DNA of 64,000 bases, taken from the NCBI GenBank assembly GCA_035772405.1, contig JAYKKM010000207.1, forward strand, positions 541,501 to 605,500, given 5' to 3'. The notes under the pieces were generated by a model that was not told the DNA's origin, made no database searches, and saw only the letters and a program-made list of their open reading frames with translations. Source of the DNA: Chrysogorgia sp. JL179-B06 (taxonomy: Eukaryota > Cnidaria > Anthozoa > Scleralcyonacea > Chrysogorgiidae). The position numbers were made by a program, and so were the translations under genes. Numbering within the stretch: the stretch's first letter is position 1; every line of letters starts with the position of its first letter. Shown in pieces: positions 22,667 through 33,766 of the stretch.

Positions 22667-24060
22667 TTACTCTTCAGCTACCCGATGGGAGCTCCCCTCT
22701 TCTGAATAACATGGCATTAAGCAGGAGACTACGTAATTGGCATCAGCCACTCTGCTTCTTACAAATACATCCTTACATAAATCAGCATTAGTTTTCATCA
22801 CTGTTGTGAAACAAAGGTCAAGGCCCTTTCGAAACTCGTTCAAATACAGTAATCGCTTGCTTACTATGGCTAACCATGACTGTGCCGACAATGTCCTCAA
22901 CATGATCTGCATCAATATAGCCTGTGTATCCATGTTCCAGAATGATCTCTTGGAAGCTTGCTGGATCACCTCTAATGGCTGAGAGTAATGCATTCATGTC
23001 AACATCTTGATTCACAAGCATGTCATAAATACACTCTTCTATAAAACAAGGAGGTGGTCGTCCCTGTGCGATGCTTGCAGCAACAATTTGTCCACATGTA
23101 TGAAAGGTGCCATCATGCACATTCAACATGGAACTCACAGGGCTTCCATCATTAAAGATTATCTTTCCTATCTTATTGATTACTGCTGTGAAAACGCCTT
23201 TGCCATCGCTCCACTATCCATGCCATTTTCTCCAGAAAAGTGCACCATAACTTTCTTTCGTGGCCTCACGTTGCCAAATCAGTCGCTTGTTCCAAGTGCT
23301 TCCTCTTCTGATAACAATAAAGAACTGTTCTGATTTATCAACATGTTTGCCAGTTCTTGGGCTATATCTGTATGACTTTTATATTTCTGTGTTTCTTCTA
23401 TCACTAGCATATCACTTGCAGAATCATCTTCAACCAATACCTCACTTGAACAACCTTTTCATCTGGCTCCATTCTTGATACATTTTCTGGACACTGAGAA
23501 CTCATAATCTTCAATGTTTGTTGTATCATCAGAATCACAATTAAAAGAGACTGTAGTTGTCTTGCATCGATTTCATCCTTTTTCTCTTGAGTACTGAGAA
23601 TTCATTGTCTGAATCTTTGTTGTCCTGTTTGTAATCTTTTCCAGTTTCCACTTTATATCTCTTGAGATTGAAAAATTCTGCTGATCCTGGCAGAAATTGA
23701 GCTTCTTTACCATCATCAAAAATCAAAAATACTCCTTCCATCTGCATAGTGATTGCTTTGATATGCTTTCCACTTCAAATAATGCCTACTTCAGCATAAT
23801 TATGGCGCTTTGTTAGATACCTTGAGAGCAATCCTTTTACCAGATACCTTGAGAGTAATCCTTTTACCTCTAGCAGGTTTTAATTTCTGCTCCTGTTCTA
23901 TCCATTCAATTAATCCAATGAACACAATAACATCCTCTGCTTTGTCTTGTTCTTTAACTTTAACTCGTTCATTCCATTGACTTCCTTTTACTTTCTTATA
24001 CTCTGCAAATTATTTCACTGGGATCTTTCCAAGGCCCTTACTAGGCAGTATGTTGACAAA
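22667..24060 (-). pseudogene. G2E3-like HECT ubiquitin-ligase gene, copy A (C-lobe missing)
   Basis: HECT ligases form a thioester with ubiquitin and pass it to a substrate. Read on the minus strand from about 24060: YKKVKGSQWNERVKVKEQD and VIVFIGLIEWIEQEQKLKPA, then GKRITLKVS duplicated by a 30-bp tandem repeat (about 23810-23870). Next come FDDGKEAQFLPGSAEFFNLK and RYKVETGKDYK, the N-terminal module of a cnidarian G2E3-like family. The HECT N-lobe follows: HFSGENGMDSGAMAKAF, IIFNDGSPVSSMLNVHDGTF, CGQIVAASIAQGRPPPCFIE, and the lobe end CLMPCYSEEGSSHR with a stop at 22667. The C-lobe with the catalytic cysteine is not found downstream. Several frameshifts occur (near 23760, 23540, 23300). Probably a pseudogene, or exons of a gene whose last exon lies elsewhere. 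Confidence 0.75.
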
Positions 24061-25000
24061 GCTACTATCCGAAAAAATGATAGGAACAAAAATGTTGTGT
24101 GAAAGGTTGAACAGGAAAATAATAGCATCTGAGTCACCTTTTTCAGGAAAATTACTGTGCATTGTTCCAAGGCCATTTTAGCCACTCATTTGTTTTAAAC
24201 TAGAAAATTTTTGTAAAACCACTGAAAACAATCTACAATGCACTTGCAAAGTTGCTAACCTGAATCATTGTCTGTCATCTTGGATGTAGTATTAAATTGG
24301 ATGTGCATATCTAGCAATCCTCATTTGTAGATTTATTTTCATTATGTTTTTTGTGAATGACTTCCTTTTTCAATTAAACCACACCATGTTAAAAATCATT
24401 TCACATAAACTCTGCCACCAACATACAGTGTAGTTTGATCAGGTTTAACCAGCTTGTGATGTCACCAACTTCCGAGTTAATTAGGTAAAGTACAGGCGAG
24501 GTATTACAATAAGATGGCAGATGACAGGATTGCCATTGGTCAAAATGAATAGTTTTGTTTCCTTGGATTACCTTTTCAAACTTTGTAATTATGATTTTTG
24601 TTGCCCATACCCTTTAATGTTGTTGCCCATACCGGGGGAGAGTTTATAATCTGTTACCCACACAATCTATTAAAATATATTTAGTGTCTACTTTACTTTA
24701 TGTTACAGGTCTATTTCTTCTTTCATGGTATGCCCATCCTGGGATGAATATACCCAACAGTGTATGGGCCTTTCACAAAAATATATAACAAAAAAGCAGA
24801 GGACTCACTAGCCCCATATTTAACACAATAATTTGCTGTTGCTTTGACTTCAGCAGCGCAATGCTGATAAAACATCCCCATAATATCAGTAAATACGTAC
24901 CTAAAATGAACAGGTTTTGTGATTAGCTATATGGAACAAAGGGGGTTAGGACATTGGTTTCTTTGTGGTTGATTCTATTGTTTTAATCAACCAATCACAA
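24061..25000. other. no gene seen
   Basis: About 0.9 kb of AT-rich sequence. A short duplication (GTTGCCCATACC at about 24601 and 24625) is the only structure noticed. Confidence 0.4.
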
Positions 25001-25770
25001 AACTTGATAGTATAGGTAGGTGGCGACCTCATAATACTGGAATGTCTGCACGCAGCACCGGGGATGATGGATGAGCATGAAATCTTGTTGGTCAGCAATC
25101 ACATTAACTGACCACACGTTTGGCTGGTTTTTGGAACAGATTTAATAGTAAATGACCTAATTCAGAAACTGAACATGGGAAAGGGACTGGAGCAGTGTCT
25201 CATAGCAGATGAGGAACAGAATAGGTTACACGAACTGACACGTCTAAGCACAACCAGATTTTTTGCCTATTTTGAAAGATTATTGTCCAACTTTCAGAAA
25301 CGTTTTCCAGTGATTGTAGAAGTTCTGCAAACCAGGTCGTCAGAGAGCAGTGAGAAGCATGTGAGGGAGAATGCTTGAAATTCTTTGAAGAAAATTTTGA
25401 CCAAGGCTTTTACTCTAGTGAACCATGGACTGATCGACGTTTACCGAATATTGGGGACCTACTCTAGTCTCTTACAAACTGTTGAACAGTTTCCCTGGAC
25501 TGTTATGAAGAGAGTGAGATAGTTAATTGAGTATTTGAGATATGTGTCAAAGATAAAGCTCAAACCAAATGATGTGCAGGGAGGCGGAGATGCTACAAGT
25601 GCTCACAAGAAAAGTTGGCCCAGACTCTCAACATTTGGACTCAGCACTGGACTGGCTGTAGAGAGGGGAGGACGATCTGCTGCAGACATGGGAAACAACG
25701 ACATCTTGCTTGCAGCAGATTGCCACAACAATGATGGCAGCAAGCCAGCAAATCTAGTTAACTAATTAAC
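25001..25770 (+). pseudogene. hAT-like transposase middle fragment
   Basis: The frame 25175-25378 reads LSTTRFFAYFERLLSNFQKR, then PVIVEVLQTRSSESSEKHVR, the TRF/TRW...Y region of the hAT catalytic core. After a stop, the other frame gives GLIDVYRIFGTYSSLLQTVE and FPWTVMKRVR, then IKLKPND near 25560 and a WPRLSTFGL block near 25617. The latter is typical of a large animal hAT-derived family. The tail (ADMGNNDILLAADCHNNDGS) is low complexity. N- and C-termini are missing. Confidence 0.55.
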
Positions 25771-25969
25771 TAGAAAGATAATAGACGTTACGTGGACGAT
25801 CGTCAAGCTCATGGCAGCAGTTGCGAACGCCGACCAGGTAATACCTGCAGTCCGGAGTGGTTACTAGTTAGCAGCAGTCAGTACTAGACTAGTCAGCAAC
25901 AATCAGGACTCATTAGCAATATGGCAAAGCTTACCCAGGTAAAACTGGAAAGCCAAGGTAAAATGACGC

Positions 25970-26640
25970 TATTTATGAATGTCACAAAAGCCAAGATTCC
26001 TGCTAATTTGAGGAAGGTTGAGAAAACCTGAAATCCTACCCGAAGGAAGGTTTAAAACTTTTCCAGAACAAAAAATAAAATTAATATCTTGTAAACAAAA
26101 CATCAAAAATTCAACAATTGAATCAAAATACAGGGTGCAATTTATAAGATCAAATGTGCCAGGACACTTATATTGGTGAAACCGGCACAAACCTAAAAAT
26201 CAGACTAGCTGAACACAAACGAGCTACTTGAAACGGGGACAGGACTAATCACATAGCTGAACGCCACGTACAAACAAAACACGATATTGACTGGGACTTG
26301 GCTGAATATATCGCCTTTAACACAAACTACAAACAGCGACTATATAAACCACTTAACAGATCACAATAATTACCGACACCATACAAAAGACTTCTTTGCA
26401 CGCACAAACGAACAATAGACCTAACAGACACCCACTCACACTAATTATGACACAAACAAACGATGACGTAATTAATCAGACGTATATATAAGCAAACCCT
26501 GACAAACACGCTTTACTTGACTCTGAAGATGAGCGCCGCGGAGGCCGTCGAAACGTCAGTCACCAACAACAGTCTTTCTCAAGACTACAATAACCTGGAC
26601 GATCAACTTCACACATCTAATTGAATCAAAGTTACAAAAC
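25970..26640 (+). mobile_element. Penelope-like element 3' fragment with GIY-YIG domain
   Basis: A segment reading GAIYKIKCA, then (one base shifted) TYIGETGTNLKIRLAEHKRA and HIAERHVQTKHDIDWDLAEY corresponds to the GIY-YIG endonuclease at the C-terminus of Penelope-like elements: YIGETG, R..EH, and the H..H/H-D-hydrophobic end. The family is distinct from the copy at 34.6-38.6 kb. It is followed by a terminal repeat with a hammerhead-like motif at 26519-26561. A stop (GAGCTACTTGA) and shifts disable it. Confidence 0.75.
26519..26561 (+). ncRNA. hammerhead-ribozyme-like motif, non-canonical core
   Basis: GACT...AGTC can pair as a 4-bp stem I around CTGAAGATGAGC, a GC-rich putative stem II, and GTCGAAACGTC. 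The 3' half (CGAAAC then GTC cleavage triplet) is canonical. The 5' core reads CTGAAGATGA instead of CTGATGA, so activity is doubtful. It lies at the end of the Penelope fragment, where such ribozymes are known to occur. Confidence 0.55.
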
Positions 26641-26695
26641 CAGTCATTTTCAGTTTATCATGACATCTTTTATATCATTTAACTGTAGACGTTTC

Positions 26696-26759
26696 AGGGG
26701 CGGATACAGCATTTTCCTTGACAGGTTTGCTTGCTTGCTTGTAGTGTACTATCTGGGGG

Positions 26760-26792
<33 letters not shown>

Positions 26793-27841
26793 GGGCTGGG
26801 CGGAAACTTTCAAACTATAGATCAGGCTAATTTTTTATTTTTTAAATTTTATGTATTATGAGTATGAATAAAGATGACATGCTTGCCAACTCGCTATCCT
26901 TTAATAACCCTTTTGGCCATAAGTCGTATATAAATATGAGACAGATTTGGTGCATTAGGAAACCGATATAATCCAATGTCATTTAGCGTTGCAATTCTCT
27001 TCCGCCAATACAATCCGTTTGCTTGGGGTTTCGTTGACTTGCGATATTGTAATTGCAGATCGTTTGCGTGCAGTCCTCACTAAATCCTCACCATCACGAT
27101 TCACAACCAGGATTTTTCTCGATATCTCCAGAGATGTCGAGAATGACCGAAGGCGAAGACGAACAATCAACAATAACTCGCCGTAGAGTATAAATAAAGA
27201 GCTCTACAGTACTACGATTTACTAGTAAACCATAACTAAAGACGACCAGACGCTGTATAAACAAAACTTACCAAGGAGGAGCAATAAACAAAACCTTATT
27301 AGCATTCTTAACCGAAATGAAACCATGAAAGAAAGCTGTGCGTGAAATGTTTCGATACCTTAGCAATCGCTTGGCAACGGTGTCAATTCATCCCCAACTT
27401 CCTTCAGCTCGTCCAACAGGTTTGTGAGCGGTTTGTTGCGATATTCAACCAATCACATTGCATCTTGACCGGTTTGTACGCTCACAGGGACAACACTGAC
27501 CGGTTTGCAGTGACTCGTGGGCCTTCATCAATAGGTTTGCGTGATTTGCGAGAATCGCGAAGTGTGTGTTGCGCAACAGATCATCTTTCATAAGAGATCG
27601 TGTTTCACCAGCCTGCCCTTATTTTCTGGACGCAAATTGTTATTACCGCCGGATATTGAAAAGGCGAATTATAATTATAATTGAAAATATAATGATAAAG
27701 TCGGAAATTATATAAAATGATAAAGAAATTTCTAAATTACAGCTTTAAAGTATCTAACTAGAACAGGTTTTTTAAATCTGACAGGTTTTTTAAATCTGAC
27801 AGGTTTATATAAACCGATCAAACCTGTCTGAATCCGCCCCT
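26696..27841. mobile_element. non-autonomous hAT element, 1146 bp, perfect 8-bp TSD
   Basis: Left end AGGGGCGGATACAGC and right end (reverse complement) AGGGGCGGATTCAGAC form terminal inverted repeats. They are flanked by a perfect 8-bp direct repeat GACGTTTC (26688-26695 and 27842-27849), the hAT hallmark. There is no transposase. The interior holds a 29-G run (26762-26790) and, at the right end, repeats of GACAGGTTTTTTAAATCT and the palindrome GACAGGTTT...AAACCTGTC (about 27798-27829). The left end also has GACAGGTTTGC, so the subterminal ACAGGTTT motif is shared by both ends. Confidence 0.88.
26762..26790 (+). repeat. uninterrupted run of 29 G
   Basis: Poly-G inside the non-autonomous hAT element, preceded by GGGGGTT and followed by TTGGGCTGGG. 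It could form G-quadruplexes on one strand. Exact length in a homopolymer may be unreliable. Confidence 0.85.
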
Positions 27842-27849
27842 GACGTTTC

Positions 27850-28314
27850 TTCTTTGCCAGTAATATTCGGGATCAAGCGAAGCTTTTTTTATTGTTGGCA
27901 TTTCTCGATTATTCCTTGATTATTCTCATCACTACATTTTAAAAACGTCCAGGCAGCTTATAATTTATATAAAAAATATTCCTTGAAGTTTTGAAATTGG
28001 AGCAAGAGGTTCATTTATATTTCCTTGTCTTCCGAAATGTTCATATTAAAAAAAACAATGTAAAATAATTTGTTATGAGTTTAGTTTCCTATATTTTCCT
28101 TTAAAGTCACACCAAGCTTGAATTGACAGTACCGAAAAATATATCGACTATATTTACCCATAATCCTTTGCATATAAAAATTATTGTCTTGAACAAATAC
28201 TGGAAGGGAAAACTGTCAGGATACCAAAATCTGTCAAGAAAAATCTATCACTTGCTAAATACACTTCACTAGGGATTATGGTTAAAATCTCCCACCGTAA
28301 ATGCCTGAGTAAGA
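27850..28314. other. no gene seen
   Basis: AT-rich spacer. A phrase near 28158-28240 (ATAATCCTTTGCAT, then GGATACCAAAA) has a loose counterpart near 39527-39590, so it may be part of an old dispersed repeat. Confidence 0.35.
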
Positions 28315-28505
28315 CCAAATTCCACAGAAACGACACTATAAGGACAAGTCCTTATATTATATTACAAGTCCTTGATTCAACTTCATTAAAATAGATCGCA
28401 CATAAAGTACTTGACTTATCTATTGTCATAAAATGCTGTAATTCCAACTTGGAAACCCTGTGGCCTTAAGGATCTAATTATTTAATGACTGCCGTATATT
28501 CCAAG
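28315..28505 (+). repeat. dispersed repeat family R1, partial copy 2
   Basis: Matches 20824-21010 over its length with scattered changes and an insertion: CCAAATTCCACAGAAACGAC start, AAAATAGATCGCACATAAAG middle, GACTGCCGTATATTCCAAG end. Confidence 0.8.
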
Positions 28506-28518
28506 TGGATTGCTGGAA

Positions 28519-28694
28519 CAGGGGCCGCAGAGCCAGGTTGGCAATTGCCCCCCCCCCCAACTTTTTTCCTGATATTAATTTTCTTCAATGGGTTGTAAAA
28601 TAAAATTTAAATAGTACGAAATTCAACATTTTTCTGCACCCCCAATCTTCGCCACTTGAAATTGCCCCGCATTAAAAGTGCTCCACGGCCTCTG
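28519..28694. repeat. short hAT-like MITE, 176 bp
   Basis: Left end CAGGGGCCGCAGAGCCAGG and right end, reverse-complemented, CAGAGGCCGTGGAGCAC are matching inverted repeats. Flanks GCTGGAA(C) and GCGGAAAA agree at 6 of 8 positions, a weak target duplication. A C-run (about 28549-28558) lies near the left end. Confidence 0.65.
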
Positions 28695-28884
28695 CGGAAA
28701 AGGAATTACGACTACCATTTGGCCTGGCTGGTGTGTCAAAACGGGAGTGCCTGCTGTTTTTCTTTCTGCAAGAACTTGAGTGATATTCGAAGCTAGCAGT
28801 CAATGTCTGAACGCAGCGCCAATTCCTGCATTCAATTTATTTTAAACACGTCCAGGAGATTTAGCGCTAAATAGGACACTAATA

Positions 28885-29400
28885 GATAGAAAAAGATAGA
28901 AAAACTTTATTTAAACACGTTGACCCTGTCAACCTAAGCTGATTTCCACGGGGGACATGTGTAAAATATCTTTACATAACTATATAAAAGTAGGTTTAAC
29001 GAGAACACAATTTAACTATTTACAATGAACTAAAAAAAAGGTAATTAAGCTATTTACAGGAAATCCTCTATATACATGCATGTACTTTATTGTACTTTTG
29101 TCTTTTCAAATGTCAATGCAGGTAGCGATTTTTTTTTGAAAAGAGTTAAGGGAGGTACTACTCCTAATTTCTCTTGGAATTGAATTCCAAAGGAATGCAC
29201 CATCGTACATAAAACTTTTTTTCTTATTATTTGTACGTGGTTTTGGTAAGTGAAGACCACTTGAAATATCCCGGAGGTTATAGTTTGTTAATTCACTTTT
29301 ATACGAAAACAGATTAGTGAGTGAATTTGGACCCACATTATTTAAAAGTTTATACATCATTTTCGCCTTAGTTTTTTTCCTATCAGCCTTAAAAAAATTT
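28885..29400 (-). mobile_element. 5'-truncated LINE, RT C-terminus and 3' tail
   Basis: The minus-strand frame 29360-29106 reads KLLNNVGPNSLTNLFSYKSE, then LPKPRTNNKKKSFMYDGAFL and WNSIPREIRSSTSLNSFQKK. This is the C-terminal end of a CR1/L2-type RT ORF. The 3' untranslated part ends in a TCTATCTTTTTCTATC repeat tail near 28885-28915. Only the last part of the element is present. Confidence 0.85.
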
Positions 29401-30184
29401 TCCTATCAGCCTTGAAATCAAAACGTAGTAAAAGAGTATTTTTTTTAACATACCATTTCACATGTTTTGTTTGTTGATGGAAATGCTCAATTCGATCTAC
29501 TATATCTCAAACCATGTAAACACAATACAAAGTAAACACAAATGCCAAAGTGTATGCATATGGTCATCTGTGTTATGTCTACTCACATTACACCTTGATG
29601 ACATAGCCTGCACAGGCTTTGTGAACATGGTGGTGTGGTGGATGTGTATGGGGCACATTAGACACAAAAATCATTGCTAGGCCCATGAGAAAAAATCGCA
29701 ACTGGTTCTCAGTCATTGACATTGTATTTTTTAATTGTAATAAACCATTTTTTAGGGTGTGGAAGAATCTTGTAAGGTGTTCTTGCTGCGAGGTGCTGTT
29801 AACAGATAAGCAAGACATCGTTATCGATATGTTTACAAAAGGAAAGTACACATATTTAGCTGTATAGATTCAGATCAATTGGCAGCGTCCAATACCAATG
29901 GGATTTTTATATAAACAAAGAATATTGGAACTGCCCATTCTCGGCTGTATTGATGATAGCAGAATTGCCACCGTTGTTCCATACAATGTTCATCATAATG
30001 TAGCTTTTGTGTTTGATTGCTGGAAGCTTAGGAATACATGGCACTTAAAGTGTGACCTCTTGGACAAATCAAGGAAGGAAACCTTTTAAGAAAGGCACAA
30101 TAGATGACGAGTATAATGTTTATAGACAATCTTACTGCAATACAAACTTGCTGTCATTAAAAAAGTATCTTGTGTATCTTTTGA
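29401..30184. other. no confident gene
   Basis: Short open frames on both strands without a domain I can name. Some codon runs (EVLLTDKQDIVIDMFTKGKY on the plus strand near 29800) look coding-like and might be an older transposase fragment. I cannot support a call. Confidence 0.3.
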
Positions 30185-32180
30185 ATGACAAGACGTAATC
30201 ACAGAAGGAGAAACGGCGTTACATCTGGAACTGCATGGAAACAGAAGCATTCTTCCCGACAAAAAGTGTACAAGAGAACGATGCCAAGCACTGTGGAGGC
30301 AATTCGAAAAGAAAAGGCAAAACCACGAGAAATAATACATGCAATTATTGACGACAGAGGCAGTATCGATAACATTCGAAGCTCTGGAGAATATCCACAA
30401 GACAGCGTTCAAATATACCGAGCCCGCAAAAACTCTAACAGGAAACTGGACAGGTACTCATCCCCTTGTTCAGCTTTTGCAGATTTCTAAACAACAATGT
30501 GGAAACAAAGCAGTGGTTTGTCCGAGATGTTAACCTGGTCGAACGAAATACCACGTTTCTGGTGAACGACCAACAACTGCTGTATGTAGAACGCTTCTGC
30601 ACAAACCCGGAACTTTTCTCAGTCTCGTTGGTACAGACGGTGAAGAACATATCTAGAAAGCAATGACCAATGCATTTTCAGATGCTGTTCATTTGAGGTG
30701 CAATATGCATCTCAATGACAACGTGAAGCAGCTACAAGTTGTCAGAGTTTGGTTTTGCACTGCAGCCTGCACGTGAAATAACAAACAACAACATCATTGG
30801 TTGCAATCTGGACGGTGTTCGAGAAGGCAGCCTTGTCGATTGCACGTCAGGAGGAGTTCGATAGGTCATTGAAAGAAGTAAAGAAACGTTGGCCTGCTTT
30901 TCATGCTAATGCACCTAATTTCCTCATACTTTTTGCAAGTACCGGCCCAAGTCATCAAAGACAGCATGAGAGCAGATATCCATTCAATACTCGCAGAATG
31001 CAAGTGAATGCCTGAACTGTACATCAAAGAAAATGCAAAAGGTTCTGAAGATGTAACCCGTTCGTTGGTTGATAACAACATCTTGTCTATTGTGAAACGC
31101 CAATTCGAAGAGCAGTTTTTAGCTGTGATTGGCAAAGAACGTTCAGGCTCTCAAAACAATTGCATTTCCTGCAAGTAAATGAAGATGCATACTATCGAAT
31201 GTAAGTAGCCAAGAAGGAAAACCAAAGACCAGGACTGAGTCTAGTACTGCAAAGAACCATGATGGCAGAGAAACCGTTTCCCTTACTGTTGTGCAACAAA
31301 CAGGTATTTCACTGTTCTGTTTTGTTGTTCTGTTTTAGTCAATAAATCAGTTAAATTTTATGTATTCATTAATGTATATCTGTGTGTTTAGCTTGGTATT
31401 TCATTTGTTTATTTTTCTATTTAAATATTGCCATTAATTGGTTGTCATTAATTAAAGGAATGATCAGTCTTCCTATCCAAATTTTTCAATCTGCCTTTTC
31501 CAAGGCAAAAAATATTGCCAAGAACGTTTGGAAAGTCCATGGAACAGAGTTACAGAGGATTTGTAGATGGCTACAAGCAAATCGAATCCGAAAGCACTGC
31601 ACACCGTGAAGTTATCGGCAAACGGTCACATAGAATGTGATAAAGGGTGCCCCAATTATCGTGCGTATAACATATGCGCGCATTCTATAGCTGTTGCCAA
31701 GCAAAATGGAACTATTAGCAAGTTCGTCAAGTGGCATCACAGAGAAAAACCCAACTGGTCTGTTGAACGTTGGCTTGCCATGAACAAGTGACAAGAAATC
31801 TGGTCCTGCCACAACAAAGGGAAAGGTGAACAAAGGTCCTGCAGTGGCTCCATGCGACAATATAGGCAGTCAATTCCCTGATGCCATCACAAGACCCCCA
31901 AAGTCGGCTAAACCCAAACCAGCATTCAGCATGTTTCTCATTGGAAACCTTGTGTACTTGGATCCTAAATTCTCCAGTTATGGCTGTCGAAAGCCACTGA
32001 AGCCATGAGAATAAATTCCAGCTGAGCCTGATAACCTTCTTATTATCAGCATAGCAAGGAGGAATTACTGGAAAGATGGGGTCATGGTAACGTGGGCAGA
32101 TCTTTCCAATGTCTTCTACCATCTAAATCAAAATTGTGTCGCACAGAACATAGTTGCATCAGAGCGTTCAATCGAATAGG
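30185..32180 (+). pseudogene. MULE-like transposase with SWIM zinc finger, decayed
   Basis: The segment begins RRNGVTSGTAWKQKHSSRQ and continues IRKEKAKPREIIHAIIDDRG, then in another frame RDVNLVERNTTFLVNDQQLL and VERFCTNPELFSVSLVQTVK. The MULE core motif follows: GTDGEEH at about 30636, AFSDAVHLRCNMHLNDNVK near 30670. GTDGE carries a catalytic Asp and LRC..H..N is conserved in this family. A SWIM finger lies at 31567-31791 (IECDKGCPNYRAYNICAHSI, CxCx(n)CxH-type). The tail includes DGVMVTWADLSNVFYHLNQN near 32080. At least five frame changes break it. No terminal repeats found. Confidence 0.65.
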
Positions 32181-32241
32181 CTTTTCATAAGCGAAGCGAC
32201 GAGAAAGTTCACAAAAGCGTCGATTTAGCGAGTTTTACGAG

Positions 32242-32475
32242 ATGCCGGCAGCCTACTGCTCTATATTTGGTTGTGGCATAAGTCAGAAGCATACTGGAGT
32301 AGGAATTTTCCGTATTGCGATTGAAGAGGACGACTTAGCGAAGAAAATTTGGCATGCGTGGATATGTGTTGTATATATATTTACGAAGGACCAAGACTTG
32401 AGACAGCATAAAAGGTCGACTATCGAATCTATGTTTTCGAGAAATCTTTTGAGACAGAATCCATTGAATGTTGTA
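32242..32475 (+). pseudogene. THAP-type zinc-finger first exon, frameshifted
   Basis: ATG at 32242 starts MPAAYCSIFGCGISQKHTGV, the CxxxxC start of a THAP DNA-binding domain, then GIFRIAIEEDDLAKKIWHAW. The expected end of the domain (a VCEKHFETESIE-like string) is found in a different frame at about 32420-32470 as YVFEKSFETESIECC. There the C and H zinc ligands are changed to F and S. A GTAAGT donor follows at about 32473. Loss of zinc ligands and the frameshift make it non-functional. THAP exons occur in host genes and in P-element-like transposons; downstream exons are not recognisable. Confidence 0.6.
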
Positions 32476-33614
32476 AGTATATTCTTGATATTTCTATAAG
32501 TAATACGGCATTAACTGTAAAACAAGACAAACGTTGGACAAGCTGCGTCGACCATTCCTAGCCAGAACCTTCAAAGGGTGGGAGCCCTGTGGAAAATGAT
32601 GGAAGTCGTGACTATATGTTCGCCGCAAAGCCGATTGTGGCTGGGAAGTCTGGTTTTCCAATTTTGAAAGGCCCAGAAGTGCTTTTACAGCAATTTCTAA
32701 CATGATTTTTTGCGAAATTAGGCCACCAGACGATGGCTAGAAATTTCATTTTTAGCTTTTACATCGTGCTAATAATTAGTTATATTTTATCCAGCCTTTC
32801 ATTATTTATTTTGACAGTAAAACACAGAACACAATTGTTTGCTTATTTTAAAAAAGGCGTAGGTTTATAATTAAAAAGAAAACTGAACACGGAAACATAT
32901 TTAAATTCCGAGACTAATGTAAACAGTTTGACTTTTTCCGTAGCACAAGCAATCTGTAAACAAATTAATCATGTACTGTAAAATATTTAGTTGAATTTTT
33001 GGTTTCAGTTCAACAAGCAAAGGGGGGAGCCGCGGCTCCCACGCCTCCCCCCTGGCTATGTCCCTGCCATGGACAATAACGATTAAAACTTATACATTTC
33101 TTTGACATACATTAATTCAAAAGTAATGAACTGTAGACCAAAGTGTTTCTTTACCTGTTTAGTTTCGAGTCATAAGAGACAAGTCCCAGGAGCAGTGTCT
33201 TCGATAAATTTACCAGTGCTAATAGAATCTGGACCAATTTTAAAATAATTAGATTTTGCTTTTGAAGATGATATCATGGCCAAAAACCAAGCATGAGGAA
33301 GTGCTGTTTTTTAGTTGTTCCATTCATCCTATAAACTGATTTAGCTTCTTATTATACACTAGTCTGTTGGTGCCAATCCAACTCAACTATAAACTGATTG
33401 ATTTATCTTCGGAATCTTCCTAATACAATGGTTTGCTGTTAATCCAACTCAACTACAGTATAAATGGTCAGCTATTGCTCGTCTAACTCAACTATAAACT
33501 GATTTAACTGTCTTATCTGCAAGCCTGCTGATCATGCTGAAATTTGCAGTTGCATTTAGACAAGTCTGTTCTGTTGCTACAGAAACTCATCCTATTTCTT
33601 GACAGATTATAAAG
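32476..33614. other. no gene; orphan GC-rich element end
   Basis: AT-rich except for a GC-rich phrase at about 33022-33070 (GGGGGGAGCCGCGGCTCCC, then GGCTATGTCCCTG). It looks like the right end of a hAT-type element whose left end is lost. At 33340-33520 the phrase CCAACTCAACTATAAACTGAT recurs three times in degenerate form. Confidence 0.45.
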
Positions 33615-33766
33615 CCCGTTTTCCACTACACCATTTCACTCACTGCTAGAGAAATATTTCACCGATGACATAATTTTTCCCGTTTTACATCAGTCGACAA
33701 CTGAAAAAAATTGTCATTGTGGAAATATTTCGCTGGCGACGGGCAAAATGGTGAAGTGGAAAACGG
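33615..33766. repeat. MITE with long inverted repeats, 152 bp
   Basis: Left CCCGTTTTCCACTACACCAT and right, reverse-complemented, CCGTTTTCCACTTCACCAT are inverted. The match extends to GAAATATTTC on both sides. The centre contains a second partial palindrome. Confidence 0.85.

Noticed and set aside
26757..26830. Gly-rich protein encoded by the G-run
   Set aside because: The poly-Gly is only translation of a homopolymer inside a non-coding transposon.
33022..33070. GC-rich element end (GGCTATGTCCCTG)
   Set aside because: No matching left terminus found, so no element could be delimited.
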